From Pigmentibacter sp. JX0631 (GTDB taxonomy: Bacteria; Bdellovibrionota_B; Oligoflexia; Silvanigrellales; Silvanigrellaceae), in the NCBI RefSeq assembly GCF_029873255.1, contig NZ_CP123622.1, forward strand, positions 3,385,001-3,449,000: a DNA stretch of 64,000 nucleotides, in the 5' to 3' direction. A program made the translations under genes and the position numbers. Shown piece after piece: positions 38,503 through 47,868 of the stretch. The notes beneath the pieces are model-generated. The model had not been told where the DNA came from. It did no database searches and worked only from the letters and a program-made list of their open reading frames with translations. The number at the start of each line of letters is the position of its first letter. The first letter of the stretch is position 1.

Positions 38503-39684
38503 ATGGAAAATGTATTGCGATATTTAGAATTAATTTCTAAATATAATGAAAATATTTCTGATGAATTAATTAGAAATAGTACTATAAATAATTCTCCTGA
38601 AAAAAAACAAAAAAATAAGTTTTATTTTAGGGGGCAAAGCAATTGTTCATGGAAATTAATTCCTAGTATCTTTAGACAGGAATGTGTTGATTATGATGAA
38701 GCTAAATTAATTAAAAGTGTTCTTAAATTTAAATATTCACATTTTGATATTGACGACATTGGTTTAAATACAATATTACAAAAAACTTTAGAATTACAGC
38801 ATTATCACATGCCAACACGTCTTCTTGATTGGAGTGAAAATCCATTAGTGGCGCTATATTTTGCAGCATGTAATGACAATAATAAAGATGGCACTATATT
38901 TTTATTATATAATCTTCAAGAAAAAGGAAATGAAAAATTAGCTAAATTAAATGATTTTAATTTTAGGTTAAAATTAAAAATTTCAATAATGGACAATAAA
39001 AGTTCTATTTTAAAAGAGTTGAATAATGAATATAATAAATTTAAAGAATTATTCAAATACAATAATATTGATATTGAGAAATTTAATAAAGAAGAAAATA
39101 GTAATCAAAATAATGATATTTTCAAATTTTCAAAAGAAGTAATGAGATTTAAAAAGGTTGGAATTAGGTCATTAAATAGAAATTTAACAACGCCATTAAC
39201 TGAATTTGTAACTGATCAAGGTTCTGTTTTTTCATTAGAAGATGATTGTGAAATATTAAAAGAAATTCAGAAGAGAATATCTTTTATATATAAGTTAAAT
39301 GAGGCAAGTATTATTAAGTATAGAGAAACCGACCGTGGTAAAAATCAATCTTCAATTTTTACCATGCATTTTGGGAAAATTATAGATAATAAAATTATAA
39401 TTCCTTATGATCTTTTTGAAGAAAATAAAAGATTAGAAAATAAAGTTAATAAAACTGATTTTCAATTAGATCATTGGAATGGATCTAACTTACTTGTAGC
39501 AAAAATACTACTTAGAAAAGAGGATAAGTCAAAAATTATTTATGAACTTAGAAAATACTTTGGTATCCATGATGCTTTTATTTATCCTGATGACAAAAAA
39601 AGGAAATTTGATTATCTTTATCAAGAATTTATTTGCAGAGAGTATAATGATACTGAAAATTTTAAATATACCAATAATATTTAG
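38503..39684 (+). CDS. FRG-domain protein
   Basis: 393 aa. The FRG domain occupies about 38-125: FYFRGQ (40-45), SWKLIPSIFR, and LELQHYHMPTRLLDWSENPLVALYFAA (97-122). These are its defining parts. The rest is Asn/Lys-rich and ends in a small helical part (LRKEDKSKIIYELRKYFGIHDAFIYPD) common to long FRG proteins. The biochemical role is not known; the domain is often found in mobile or defence contexts. AGGA precedes the ATG. It is a solitary gene between an IS scar and the phytochrome cassette 2. Confidence 0.85.
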   Translation: MENVLRYLELISKYNENISDELIRNSTINNSPEKKQKNKFYFRGQSNCSWKLIPSIFRQECVDYDEAKLIKSVLKFKYSHFDIDDIGLNTILQKTLELQHYHMPTRLLDWSENPLVALYFAACNDNNKDGTIFLLYNLQEKGNEKLAKLNDFNFRLKLKISIMDNKSSILKELNNEYNKFKELFKYNNIDIEKFNKEENSNQNNDIFKFSKEVMRFKKVGIRSLNRNLTTPLTEFVTDQGSVFSLEDDCEILKEIQKRISFIYKLNEASIIKYRETDRGKNQSSIFTMHFGKIIDNKIIIPYDLFEENKRLENKVNKTDFQLDHWNGSNLLVAKILLRKEDKSKIIYELRKYFGIHDAFIYPDDKKRKFDYLYQEFICREYNDTENFKYTNNI

Positions 39685-39963
39685 AATTTTTTGTAATTTA
39701 TAAAAAATATACAATAATATTTGCTTCTATGATTAAATACTATTGATAATAAAGAAATAATTATAAATTAAAATTGATTAATTTTAATTAGTTTATTTTA
39801 TAAAAATCAATTTTTATTTCGATTTTATTAATACTAGTTAATAATAAGATTAATTTTTAAATTATGAATAATTTTATTTTTCATGGAATGGTTATTAAAA
39901 AATATTTGATGAATATTTAAAGAATATCATAGCAGGTTAAATGGGCTTAATAGAATATTAAAA

Positions 39964-40551
39964 TTATTGCTTATTTTTACTTTCTAGTTCTAACTTAAAG
40001 CATTTAAATGTGTCAATTGCAGATTTTAAAATGATATCTTTCTTTTCAGGAAAAGAAATCGTATAATTTTCTAAAGATTCAATAAATTGGGCCCAATGTT
40101 GAAAAGTATTCCTTCCAATTCCATTTAAATAATTCATATTATTTATAAAATTTTCACCAAAAAGTGAACAAAGTTTCTTAAAAAGAAATTGTGTTCCTAA
40201 AGAAGATCCTTCAAGCACATAAAAGCACCCTAAAGCTTCATCAAAACAATTAATATGAGGAACAAATTTAGAAAAATTAATTTTCGCAATATCAATATCA
40301 AGATTTTTTAAATCTAATATTAATTTATTACTTTTATTTTTTAAAATAGTCTTTGAAAAAGATATTTCAAATTCATTAAAATTTAAAATATCTTTTTCAA
40401 GAGGAGTCATAACTCTATACATTACTATTAAATAATCTATATACTCATTAGTAGAATTTATTTTTATTAAATTATCTAGTTCATTGTGAATGTTTTTGGT
40501 TTTTAATTTTATTAATTCATGAAAACGAATCGATAATTCGCTATTTATCAT
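39964..40551 (-). CDS. bphO: Heme oxygenase of phytochrome cassette 2
   Basis: 195 aa, paralogue of 21391-21987 along the entire length. His22 (TKNIHNELD) is the proximal ligand; the distal segment is LGCFYVLEGSSLGTQFLF, closer to the textbook form than in copy 1. It should produce biliverdin for the phytochrome encoded 42 bases upstream. GAGG precedes the ATG. Confidence 0.92.
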   Translation of the reverse strand: MINSELSIRFHELIKLKTKNIHNELDNLIKINSTNEYIDYLIVMYRVMTPLEKDILNFNEFEISFSKTILKNKSNKLILDLKNLDIDIAKINFSKFVPHINCFDEALGCFYVLEGSSLGTQFLFKKLCSLFGENFINNMNYLNGIGRNTFQHWAQFIESLENYTISFPEKKDIILKSAIDTFKCFKLELESKNKQ

Positions 40552-40593
40552 ATGAAAAACCTCTATTTAATAAATAATTTATATGAAAAATAT

Positions 40594-42150
40594 TTAGTTT
40601 ATAATGCTGCAAAATTTAATTTCACTATTCATTTGAATATTATTTAAAAAATTTGAACGAGTTAAAATAAGTCGATTATAAAGATGTAAAGCAATTTCAT
40701 AATCCTTCATAGTCCATTGTTTACATTTATGGCTTATATCTTGCTGCCATGTGTCAAAAGATCTTTTTGGATTTAAAATCTTTTCATCATTTATAAAAAG
40801 ATCTAATTCTTCAGGTTTTCCACTCCACTTTATAGTCTGACTTTCCTCTTTTCTTATTAGAACAATGAAATTTGATAAATCATTACTTAAATTAATAACA
40901 AGAATACCTGCCCCTATTGTTTTTGACCATTTATAAAAAATTGGATTAAACGAAACTAGACTATCAAATATGTAAATATTTTTTATTGGATATTTCTTTA
41001 GTTTTTTTAATACTTCATCAATAAAATCTGATGGAATTATAGAATGAGTATCTATTTTATTATTAAATCTGAAAAATATTAGGTGTGATTTAAATATTTC
41101 CTTCAATACACTAAAGCTTTTATTAGGTACTTTTTCTAGATTACACTCAGATTTTTCATAAGAAGATACAAATTTATCAATATGCGAGTTATATTCTAAT
41201 TGTACTTTTTTTATTATATTGCTTCTAAGTTGGTTAATTTTTATTGCAAATGCATCTATTAAAGTTTGAATTTTTGGTAATACTTCAATTGGAGTATAAT
41301 TTTTATGTTTTGAGTGGCAGCCAATCAAACCTTTAAGTTTTCCATCAATAACGATTGAGAAAGATGCAGCTGATTTTAGACTCATATTTCTTAAATAATG
41401 CAAATGAAAAGATGATATATCTCTAAATATTGAATAAGTTAAATCAATTTTTTTATTGCATCCTTTAATTGGTATCTGAGTATAATCAACATTGTAGATT
41501 ATCCTAAATTTATTTTTTATGTATATTTCTCTCACAGACATAGACAAATCTGTGGCAGGATAGTGATGACTCAAAATATTTTCTAAACCATTAGAAAAAT
41601 AGTTTGCTTTAACAATTCCATGGTTATTTTGTAAAAACTCACAAAAATAAGTTCTTTTAAACCCCGTTACTTCTGAAATATATTTACAAAGTATATTACT
41701 TAAAGAATTTATGCTATCTTTTGTTTCTGTTATATATTCATATATTTCTTGAAAGTGTATTTCATCAAAGTAGTAATTTAATTTATCAAAATTACTTTGA
41801 AATTCTATACATAGGACAGAACCTGAAAAAAACATAAAAGAAGGAATATTGACCAAAAAGTTTTTTAAATATATTTCTAAATTTGCAAGCACCCTTGATT
41901 TATTATTGTATAATTTTAATTTAGAAGAGTAATTTAAAATTTTATGCAAAGATCTTTGACTGAAAACATTTTCAATATTGTTATTGTATAATTCATAACT
42001 AAATAAATCATGAAAATTTTCAGAAGTAAAAATAATTTTATTATTTGATAGATTAATTCCTATTAAAATTGAATCAGATTGAATAATATTAGTAAGATTA
42101 ACATCTAATCTTTCACAATATTCATAATTATATTTGTTTATTATACTCAT
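40594..42150 (-). CDS. bphP: Bacteriophytochrome photosensor without output domain (copy 2)
   Basis: 518 aa, the same length as copy 1 and alignable without visible gaps. Cys12 (YEYCERLD) is kept. The GAF motif reads HHYPATDLSMSVREIY, so the Pro of DIP/DLP is Ser here; the chromophore pocket and photochemistry may differ. The PHY tongue has WSG and PKRSF instead of PRRSF. As in copy 1 the protein ends after PHY with no kinase. The cassette is inverted with respect to copy 1. Confidence 0.92.
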   Translation of the reverse strand: MSIINKYNYEYCERLDVNLTNIIQSDSILIGINLSNNKIIFTSENFHDLFSYELYNNNIENVFSQRSLHKILNYSSKLKLYNNKSRVLANLEIYLKNFLVNIPSFMFFSGSVLCIEFQSNFDKLNYYFDEIHFQEIYEYITETKDSINSLSNILCKYISEVTGFKRTYFCEFLQNNHGIVKANYFSNGLENILSHHYPATDLSMSVREIYIKNKFRIIYNVDYTQIPIKGCNKKIDLTYSIFRDISSFHLHYLRNMSLKSAASFSIVIDGKLKGLIGCHSKHKNYTPIEVLPKIQTLIDAFAIKINQLRSNIIKKVQLEYNSHIDKFVSSYEKSECNLEKVPNKSFSVLKEIFKSHLIFFRFNNKIDTHSIIPSDFIDEVLKKLKKYPIKNIYIFDSLVSFNPIFYKWSKTIGAGILVINLSNDLSNFIVLIRKEESQTIKWSGKPEELDLFINDEKILNPKRSFDTWQQDISHKCKQWTMKDYEIALHLYNRLILTRSNFLNNIQMNSEIKFCSIIN

Positions 42151-42229
42151 AAAATACTCTCTTTAAGTTAATTAAAAGTTAATTGATCTATTTTTAAATA
42201 GAATTAGCAAAATATTTAAAATTATTTGT

Positions 42230-42379
42230 TACTTAATTTGATTGTGAAATAGCATTAAAATAGATAAGAAAATAAAATAGCCATTTTTATTTTAGAAGTA
42301 TAAGGTTTCTGATCTAAATCGTTATAAACACCACTATTTTAGATAGTGGGAATCTATCCGGAAAAATTCTTTATCATAA
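42230..42379 (-). promoter_or_regulatory. bphP: Conserved upstream block of phytochrome cassette 2
   Basis: On the minus strand: TTATGATAAAG (42379 down to 42369), GGATAGATTCCCACTATCTA followed by AAATAGTGG, TACTTCTAAAATAAAA (42300 down to 42285), and TTCTTATCTATTTT. The same elements in the same order precede copy 1. On this side a second dyad CCACTAT / ATAGTGG (42331-42349) is formed. Confidence 0.55.
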
Positions 42380-43061
42380 TAAAAAAAAATAACATATTTT
42401 TAAGATAAAATATGTTACTTAAATTTAAATATTTGAAATTATTAAATATTATTTTAAAATTAGAAACGATTTAGTTAGTCCTAGAATAAAATGTTAACAG
42501 TAAAGTACCAAGAAGTTAAATTGCTGTAAAAGCGCTTGTATAAAAATCAAATTTTAATTCTGAATGTAAGAAATTAAAATATTTTAGTAACAAATACTCT
42601 ATAAAAAATGTTAAATTTTATAGCATAATATTCTGCTGAAGTTAAAATATTTTAATTTACTGAAATTACATATATATTATTTTATCTGTTCTATTCTTAT
42701 ATTAGATATATTCTATTTTTAGATTATCTTATTGATTTGTTTTTAGTGCAATAAATCTATTAATTATTTTATAAAAGAATCTGAAAGATTTATTTTGTAA
42801 CTATAATTCTTTATTTTTAATTCTTGTCGTTTTTACTCAAAATTTACGCCAAGCATAAGAATTCATTTATCTCAAAAAATTATATAATGCAATTCAAAAG
42901 CGATATTTAATTAAAAATATTTGAATAGAAAGTTTCATCCGCATTGAAGTTAAAATTACCTTCCGTATTAATCTTGTTCTTTACCTTATAAAATGTATTA
43001 TAAAAATATACAGTTCAGATAACTGATAAAATATCCAAAATAATTTTGAAAGGAGTTTAAA
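42380..43061. other. Intergenic, no gene seen
   Basis: Between divergent phytochrome and PhzF genes; A+T-rich; AAAGGAG before 43062 is the PhzF ribosome-binding site. Confidence 0.4.
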
Positions 43062-43850
43062 ATGACAAAAATTTGGATTGTCGATGCTTTTACAGACATT
43101 GCTTATAGAGGAAATCCTGCTGCAGTGATGATTGTAGACGAATTTCCACTAACAATGCTGCAAATTGCAAAAGAAATGAATTTATCAGAAACAGTCTTTG
43201 TTAAGCCTCTAGGGGGTAATCGATTTCATATACGGTGGTTTACGCCAAAAAATGAAGTAAAACTTTGTGGCCATGCGACTCTTGCTACAGCCCATATTTT
43301 AACTACTGAAAATTTTATATTAAGTGACAATATTATATTTGACTCACTATCAGGTGAACTTTCGGTGATAAAAAAATCAGATTCATATTCGTTAGACTTT
43401 CCTTTACAAAAAGTTGGTCAAAACCTATCTATAGAGCCATATAAAAAAGCTTTTCAATTGAAAGATGAAATCACTGAAGTAGTAAAAGCATTTGATGATG
43501 TTTTAGTTCTTGTGAATAATGAAGATATTTTGAAAGAATTAACCCCAGATTTTTCAAAATTATTAGAGATAGATGCCAGAGGAGTTATTGTTACAGCGCA
43601 TTCTTCAAATTATGATTTTATTTCCAGATTTTTTGCCCCCAAATCTGGAGTAAATGAAGATCCTGTTACTGGTTCAGCGCATTGCAAACTTGCAGACTAT
43701 TGGAGTAAAAAATTAAATAAAAAAGAATTACTTGCTTATCAAGCAAGTGAAAGGGGAGGAATAATTAAAATTTTTGTTAATGATGAAAGAGTTATATTAA
43801 ATGGTAAAGCAGTTACTATACTAGAAGGTAAATGGTTAGTTAATATTTAG
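43062..43850 (+). CDS. PhzF-family isomerase/epimerase
   Basis: 262 aa, the two-fold pseudo-symmetric PhzF/diaminopimelate epimerase fold. YRGNPAAV at the start, MNLSETVFV with the catalytic Glu, FTPKNEVKLCGHATLATAH and EDPVTGSAHC are the family motifs. These enzymes isomerise small acids or metabolites; in housekeeping PhzF proteins the substrate is usually unknown. Strong GGAG site. Single gene. Confidence 0.9.
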   Translation: MTKIWIVDAFTDIAYRGNPAAVMIVDEFPLTMLQIAKEMNLSETVFVKPLGGNRFHIRWFTPKNEVKLCGHATLATAHILTTENFILSDNIIFDSLSGELSVIKKSDSYSLDFPLQKVGQNLSIEPYKKAFQLKDEITEVVKAFDDVLVLVNNEDILKELTPDFSKLLEIDARGVIVTAHSSNYDFISRFFAPKSGVNEDPVTGSAHCKLADYWSKKLNKKELLAYQASERGGIIKIFVNDERVILNGKAVTILEGKWLVNI

Positions 43851-43922
43851 TTTCCAACGACAAAAAAACAAATTGTTTAATTTTTTTAATATCTCAAAAT
43901 TATATCTAAATAAAATTGAAAA

Positions 43923-44804
43923 TTAGTTTAAAATTGCTTTACAAAAAGCTGAAATATTTTCGCTCATATCTTCATTTAGATATAAATATGGCTCAATCAA
44001 TTCAAGTTCAATCAAATACATTTTACCTTTATGTTTGACTAAATCCACTCTAGCATAATTTGGATTTATATGTTCTAAAAATTTCTTAGCACTCTTAATT
44101 TCTTCGTTAGATGGTTGATAAGAAAGATTTTTAGCTCCATACAATTGATGCGCTAGTATGGAATTTATTGCTGGCTTTTTCTGAACAGCATGGGAGAATT
44201 TATTATTAAAAAAGAAAAAAGATAGTTCTCCATCTACTTTAATTTCTGGAAAAAAAGTTTGAATAACTAAATCCCATTGTGATATAATTTCCTTAAAGAG
44301 AGACACTTTTTTATCTAAATCTGAAATAGAAAATTTAAATACATTTTTTCCACCGAGACCAATCGCTGGTTTAGCAATAAAACTAGTTTTAAAATTATAT
44401 TTCGAGATAAAAATTTTTATTTGTTCTAAAAAGTTTTTAGAATTTTTATTAACAATTAAAATATCACCTACATCTAAATTCATATTTTTTAAATCTAAAA
44501 GATATTTTTTATGAGAATTCCATGTTATAATATCAATGTTGTTAACTGTTTTTTTATTATTTTTCTTTAATTCTAGTAACATGTCTATAAAATCAGAATA
44601 ATTTAATGAATAATCCCAGCATCGTTTTGGGACTATTATGTCATATTTATTTTGGCTTTTAGTAATATTTTTCCAATTTACAAGTTCTAACTCTGCTCCA
44701 AATTCTTTCATAAATGGTTTCAATAATTTATATTCATCTAAAAAATCAGAGCAGTTATTTAAAAAAAAATCTTTATTATCGGAATCTAGTAAAGCAACTT
44801 TCAT
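43923..44804 (-). CDS. ATP-grasp ligase (DcsG-like)
   Basis: 293 aa from the second start (MKVALLD, 44804; an ATG at 44819 adds five residues). Features of the cycloserine-type ATP-grasp family: KRCWDYSLNYSDFIDML, WNSHKKYLLDL, FIAKPAIGLGGKNVFKF (ATP-binding lysine and glycine loop), DGELSFFFFNNKFSHAVQKKP, YARVDLV and LIELELIEPYLYL with the Mg-binding acids. It should join an amino acid or amine to a carboxylate. The dead 2OG-Fe oxygenase gene lies divergently, so they may have belonged to one small natural-product or modification pathway. Confidence 0.82.
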   Translation of the reverse strand: MKVALLDSDNKDFFLNNCSDFLDEYKLLKPFMKEFGAELELVNWKNITKSQNKYDIIVPKRCWDYSLNYSDFIDMLLELKKNNKKTVNNIDIITWNSHKKYLLDLKNMNLDVGDILIVNKNSKNFLEQIKIFISKYNFKTSFIAKPAIGLGGKNVFKFSISDLDKKVSLFKEIISQWDLVIQTFFPEIKVDGELSFFFFNNKFSHAVQKKPAINSILAHQLYGAKNLSYQPSNEEIKSAKKFLEHINPNYARVDLVKHKGKMYLIELELIEPYLYLNEDMSENISAFCKAILN

Positions 44805-44936
44805 ATAAATATCCATCATTTATTGTTAATAACTATAATTATATATTATAATTAATTTCGTAGTGCAAGTGATGTAAAAAAATTAATAGACATAAATTAT
44901 CAAATTACAGTAAAATAAAAAGATGAAAGGAATATT

Positions 44937-45440
44937 ATGGGAAAAATATTTAAATTAAAGAAAATTAGTAATATGAGTACAGATTTAATTTTATCTTTTC
45001 AAAAACTACCAATCTATTTATATATAAAAGAGAGTTATTACTTCAGAATGAGAGGTTATTCAATTGGGAATTTGAGAAGTTAATTCTGCCAAATATTCTG
45101 GTTGAAATACCTACTTTTGAGTATCAAATTGGAATTCATCAAATAATGGTTTTTTGTAGTGATCATCATTTAGGATTACCTACGGCAGAAGGAATTCAGC
45201 AAGATGGGTTCAAATTTCTTGCCATTTGTTGAATTGCATTAAAAAATGTAATTGGTGCAACTACACAGATTTTTAACAATGATAAAATTACTCTAGTTTA
45301 TGAAAAAAATTTGAATCCATATGATTGACTGATTTTCAGTGATGAAAATTTTCAGCATTTTACAATACCTTTTCAATCTGAAATTTTGAATATTGATAGC
45401 TATAGGGATGCCATAGTTTTTACTTTTAAGAAAATATTGC
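44937..45440 (+). pseudogene. 2OG-Fe dioxygenase (BsmA-like), decayed
   Basis: AAGGA precedes ATG 44937. The first frame gives about 46 codons and stops after SIGNLRS; the next frame continues FEKLILPNILVEIPTFEYQIGIHQIMVFCSD, then GLPTAEGIQQDGFKFLAIC, TGA, IALKNVIGATTQIFNNDKI, NPYD, TGA, LIFSDENFQHF. This is the 2OG-Fe_Oxy_2 family (amino-acid hydroxylases such as IDO/BsmA); the metal site HxD would be Q-QDG here, already changed. One frameshift and two TGA stops make it non-functional. Confidence 0.7.
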
Positions 45441-45601
45441 TGTGTTCATTTTTTCTATTTACTGATTTTTGCTCTTCTCTTCTAAGAAGAAGCTCACACC
45501 TTGGATGTAATTGTTGATAACAGTAAATACTTGCATTGCACAGTACTGTGTGATACATAATATCTTGGATGGCACAATATTAAGCACTGGAGGTTGTTAT
45601 A

Positions 45602-45931
45602 TTGAATTCGCAGTTGAAAAAGGGGGTTTTAGAACTATGTGTCATGGTCATATTAAATAAAAAAGATTGCTATGGTTATGAACTCGTTGAAACCCTATCA
45701 GAACATATATCAGTAGTTGAGGGAACAATTTATCCACTCTTACGGCGTTTATTAAAGGAAGGATATTTTGAGACATATTTACAAGAATCGGGAGAGGGGC
45801 CTTCTCGAAAATATTACAAACTAACTGAATTAGGAAGAAAAACGATGCATGAAATGCTGCAAGAATGGAGAGAGTTTTCGCAGGGCGTCAATATGATTAT
45901 TGAAAGAGATAATATAGGAAATCAAAAATGA
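45602..45931 (+). CDS. PadR-family transcriptional regulator
   Basis: 109 aa, TTG start with GGAGG seven bases before it. Winged helix: LELCVMVILNKKDCYGYELVETL, EGTIYPLLRRLLKEGYF, GPSRKYYKLTELGR, and a short C-terminal dimer helix. It is the first gene of a PadR-DUF1700-DUF4097 operon and overlaps the next gene by 4 bases. PadR proteins of this type repress their own operon and respond to envelope or small-molecule stress. Confidence 0.92.
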   Translation: MNSQLKKGVLELCVMVILNKKDCYGYELVETLSEHISVVEGTIYPLLRRLLKEGYFETYLQESGEGPSRKYYKLTELGRKTMHEMLQEWREFSQGVNMIIERDNIGNQK

Positions 45932-46515
45932 ATAAAAAAATATTTTTACAAAAATTAAAAAATGCACTTGCGCAGATGGATGAACAAGAAAAAAATGAAA
46001 TTTTAAGTGATTATGAAGAACATTTTTTAGCGGCGGCTGAATCTGGTAAATCAGAGCAAGAAATAATTAATGCCCTTGGCGATCCTTTAATTATAGCAAA
46101 ATCTTATTCATCTGAAAAAATTATAAAACAACTTGAATCTAAAAAACCATTTCAAAAAAAAGTAGTTCCACTTGCTCAGTCATACTTCTTAGTTGCTAGT
46201 CTAGGTTTCTTTAATGTAATTGTTTTTGGTATACCTTATTTCCTTGCATTTGTTATAACATTATCAATTTGGTTATCTTCTGTTCTATTAACTTTAAGTA
46301 ATTTATATAATTTTGGAAATAATATTGTTTCCAGTGTGTTGAATTTCGATTTGAATAAAGGTTCAGCTATATTTTATTCTTTGGGAGGAGTTTTTCTAGG
46401 GATATTATTATTAAATATTGCTTACTTAGTTACTAATTGGTTATTAAAATTATTTATAAAACATGTGCAATTGAGTTTAAAAGTTGCAGGATTGGATGGA
46501 GAAAAAAGGTTATGA
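45928..46515 (+). CDS. DUF1700 (HAAS) membrane protein
   Basis: 195 aa. The N-terminal HAAS domain reads LQKLKNALAQMDEQEKNEILSDYEEHF, and GKSEQEIINALGDPLIIAKSY follows; then about four transmembrane helices. Typical of the membrane partner of PadR-type regulators. Start overlaps the PadR stop, and its stop overlaps the next start (ATGA), so all three genes are coupled. Confidence 0.9.
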   Translation: MNKKIFLQKLKNALAQMDEQEKNEILSDYEEHFLAAAESGKSEQEIINALGDPLIIAKSYSSEKIIKQLESKKPFQKKVVPLAQSYFLVASLGFFNVIVFGIPYFLAFVITLSIWLSSVLLTLSNLYNFGNNIVSSVLNFDLNKGSAIFYSLGGVFLGILLLNIAYLVTNWLLKLFIKHVQLSLKVAGLDGEKRL

Positions 46516-47303
46516 AATTAACTCAAAGTAAAATTGTAATTCCTTCATTTATCGGTATGATACTTTGTTATGTAACTGCATTTGCATTAGATAAAGATAG
46601 TAATAGAAAGTTTAGTAAAGATTTTAGTAGTGAAAAAGTCCATAAAATATATCAAGGGTTGTCTGAACCAGAGCTTGAAATTTCTGGACCAACAATTAAT
46701 GCTAAAGTAACAACTATTGAAGGAAAAGATGTATCTATTTCTGTAGAAAAAAAATCTCCTAATTGTGATTTAAATATCAAAAATAATTCGGGAACAATTG
46801 ATATAGAATATATTGATTCTTTTTCTTTTTTCAAATTTGGAAGATTAAAAGACACTTGCTTGGCAGAAATAATAATTTCCACCCCAAAAAATTCAAAACT
46901 AAAAATATCTACAGTTTCGGGGAATATTGATGTAGAAGGTCACTATAAGGAAATAAAAATGACTTCTGTAAATGGAAATATAAATGTTAATATAGATACT
47001 CCAGAGGCGAGGATTAATTCTGTATCAGGAGATATTTATTTAAAAGGTTTGGTAAAAGATCTTGATGTAAAAAATGTAAGTGGAAATGTCAATCTTATTT
47101 ATAACTCTCTTCCTGTCATTGGTCTTTTAAAAACTAGTACAGTAAGTGGGAATGTAAAAATTGAAATACCAAAGGATTCTCAATTAGATTACAAATTTCA
47201 ATCTATTTCAGGTGAGTTTAAGGTAAATAATATCTATATTAATGAAAGTTCAAAATTTTCTATAAATTCCGAAAGTGTTTCTGGAGATGTAAAGATAAAT
47301 TAA
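46512..47303 (+). CDS. DUF4097 putative adhesin-like protein
   Basis: 263 aa from ATG 46512 (an earlier ATG at 46437 lies within the previous gene). Signal peptide or anchor in the first 30 residues (VIPSFIGMILCYVTAFA). The rest is a right-handed beta-solenoid with repeats such as LKISTVSGNIDVEG, ARINSVSGDIYLKG, LDVKNVSGNVNL and SESVSGDVKIN. The VSG-N/D-I/V motif marks DUF4097. Third gene of the operon, exported partner of the DUF1700 protein. Confidence 0.88.
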   Translation: MKLTQSKIVIPSFIGMILCYVTAFALDKDSNRKFSKDFSSEKVHKIYQGLSEPELEISGPTINAKVTTIEGKDVSISVEKKSPNCDLNIKNNSGTIDIEYIDSFSFFKFGRLKDTCLAEIIISTPKNSKLKISTVSGNIDVEGHYKEIKMTSVNGNINVNIDTPEARINSVSGDIYLKGLVKDLDVKNVSGNVNLIYNSLPVIGLLKTSTVSGNVKIEIPKDSQLDYKFQSISGEFKVNNIYINESSKFSINSESVSGDVKIN

Positions 47304-47358
47304 AGTAAATTAATTTATCTTTTCACTTCATTGATGAAAAGAAATAAAGCTTAGTAAA

Positions 47359-47787
47359 TTAAAGTTTTCTATCCAATTCATTTATTTGATAATCATTTGC
47401 ACTCATATCACGTTTTTGCATAAGACCGTCTGAATTAAATTCCCAATGTTCGTTGCCATGAGTTCGCATCCAACTTAAATTTTCATTATCAAACCACTCG
47501 TATTCAAATCGAACAGAAATTCGGTTTTCTGTATAACACCATAGTTCTTTTTGAAGTTTATACTCTACTTCTTTTTTCCATTTCCTAGTTAAAAATTCTA
47601 TAATTGCAGCACGACCTGAAAAAAATTCTGTTCGATTTCTCCATACAGAATCTTCTGTATAAGAATTAGCAACACGTATAGGATCTTTTGAATTCCAAGC
47701 ATCTTCAGCACTTTTCACTTTTAATTTAGCAGATTCTAAGTTGAAAGGAGGCAATGCAAAAGGTTTACCATTTTTTTTAATAATCAT
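47359..47787 (-). CDS. DUF1348 NTF2-like protein
   Basis: 142 aa. The pattern PPFNLESAKLKVKSAEDAWNSKDPIRVANSYTEDSVWRNR...FSGRAAIIEFLTRKW, FEYEWFDNENLSWMRTHGNEHWEF and LMQKRDMSANDY is the DUF1348 family, a compact NTF2-like alpha+beta barrel. Possibly an enzyme or ligand-binding protein. GAGG precedes the ATG. It follows the AhpD-like gene on the same strand after about 80 bases, so co-transcription is possible. Confidence 0.88.
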   Translation of the reverse strand: MIIKKNGKPFALPPFNLESAKLKVKSAEDAWNSKDPIRVANSYTEDSVWRNRTEFFSGRAAIIEFLTRKWKKEVEYKLQKELWCYTENRISVRFEYEWFDNENLSWMRTHGNEHWEFNSDGLMQKRDMSANDYQINELDRKL

Positions 47788-47868
47788 GTCAATCCTCTTT
47801 CTTTAAAGAAGAAGACTTGACGCTCTATTTAAAGTAACTATCAAGTCAACGTAACGTTATTTATTCTA

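Noticed and set aside
44937-45440. Use of TGA as a Trp codon, suggested by the two TGA positions in the oxygenase remnant
   Set aside because: The same remnant has a frameshift and changed metal ligands, and normal genes nearby use TGG for Trp and TGA as stop (e.g. the DUF1700 gene). Pseudogene decay is sufficient.
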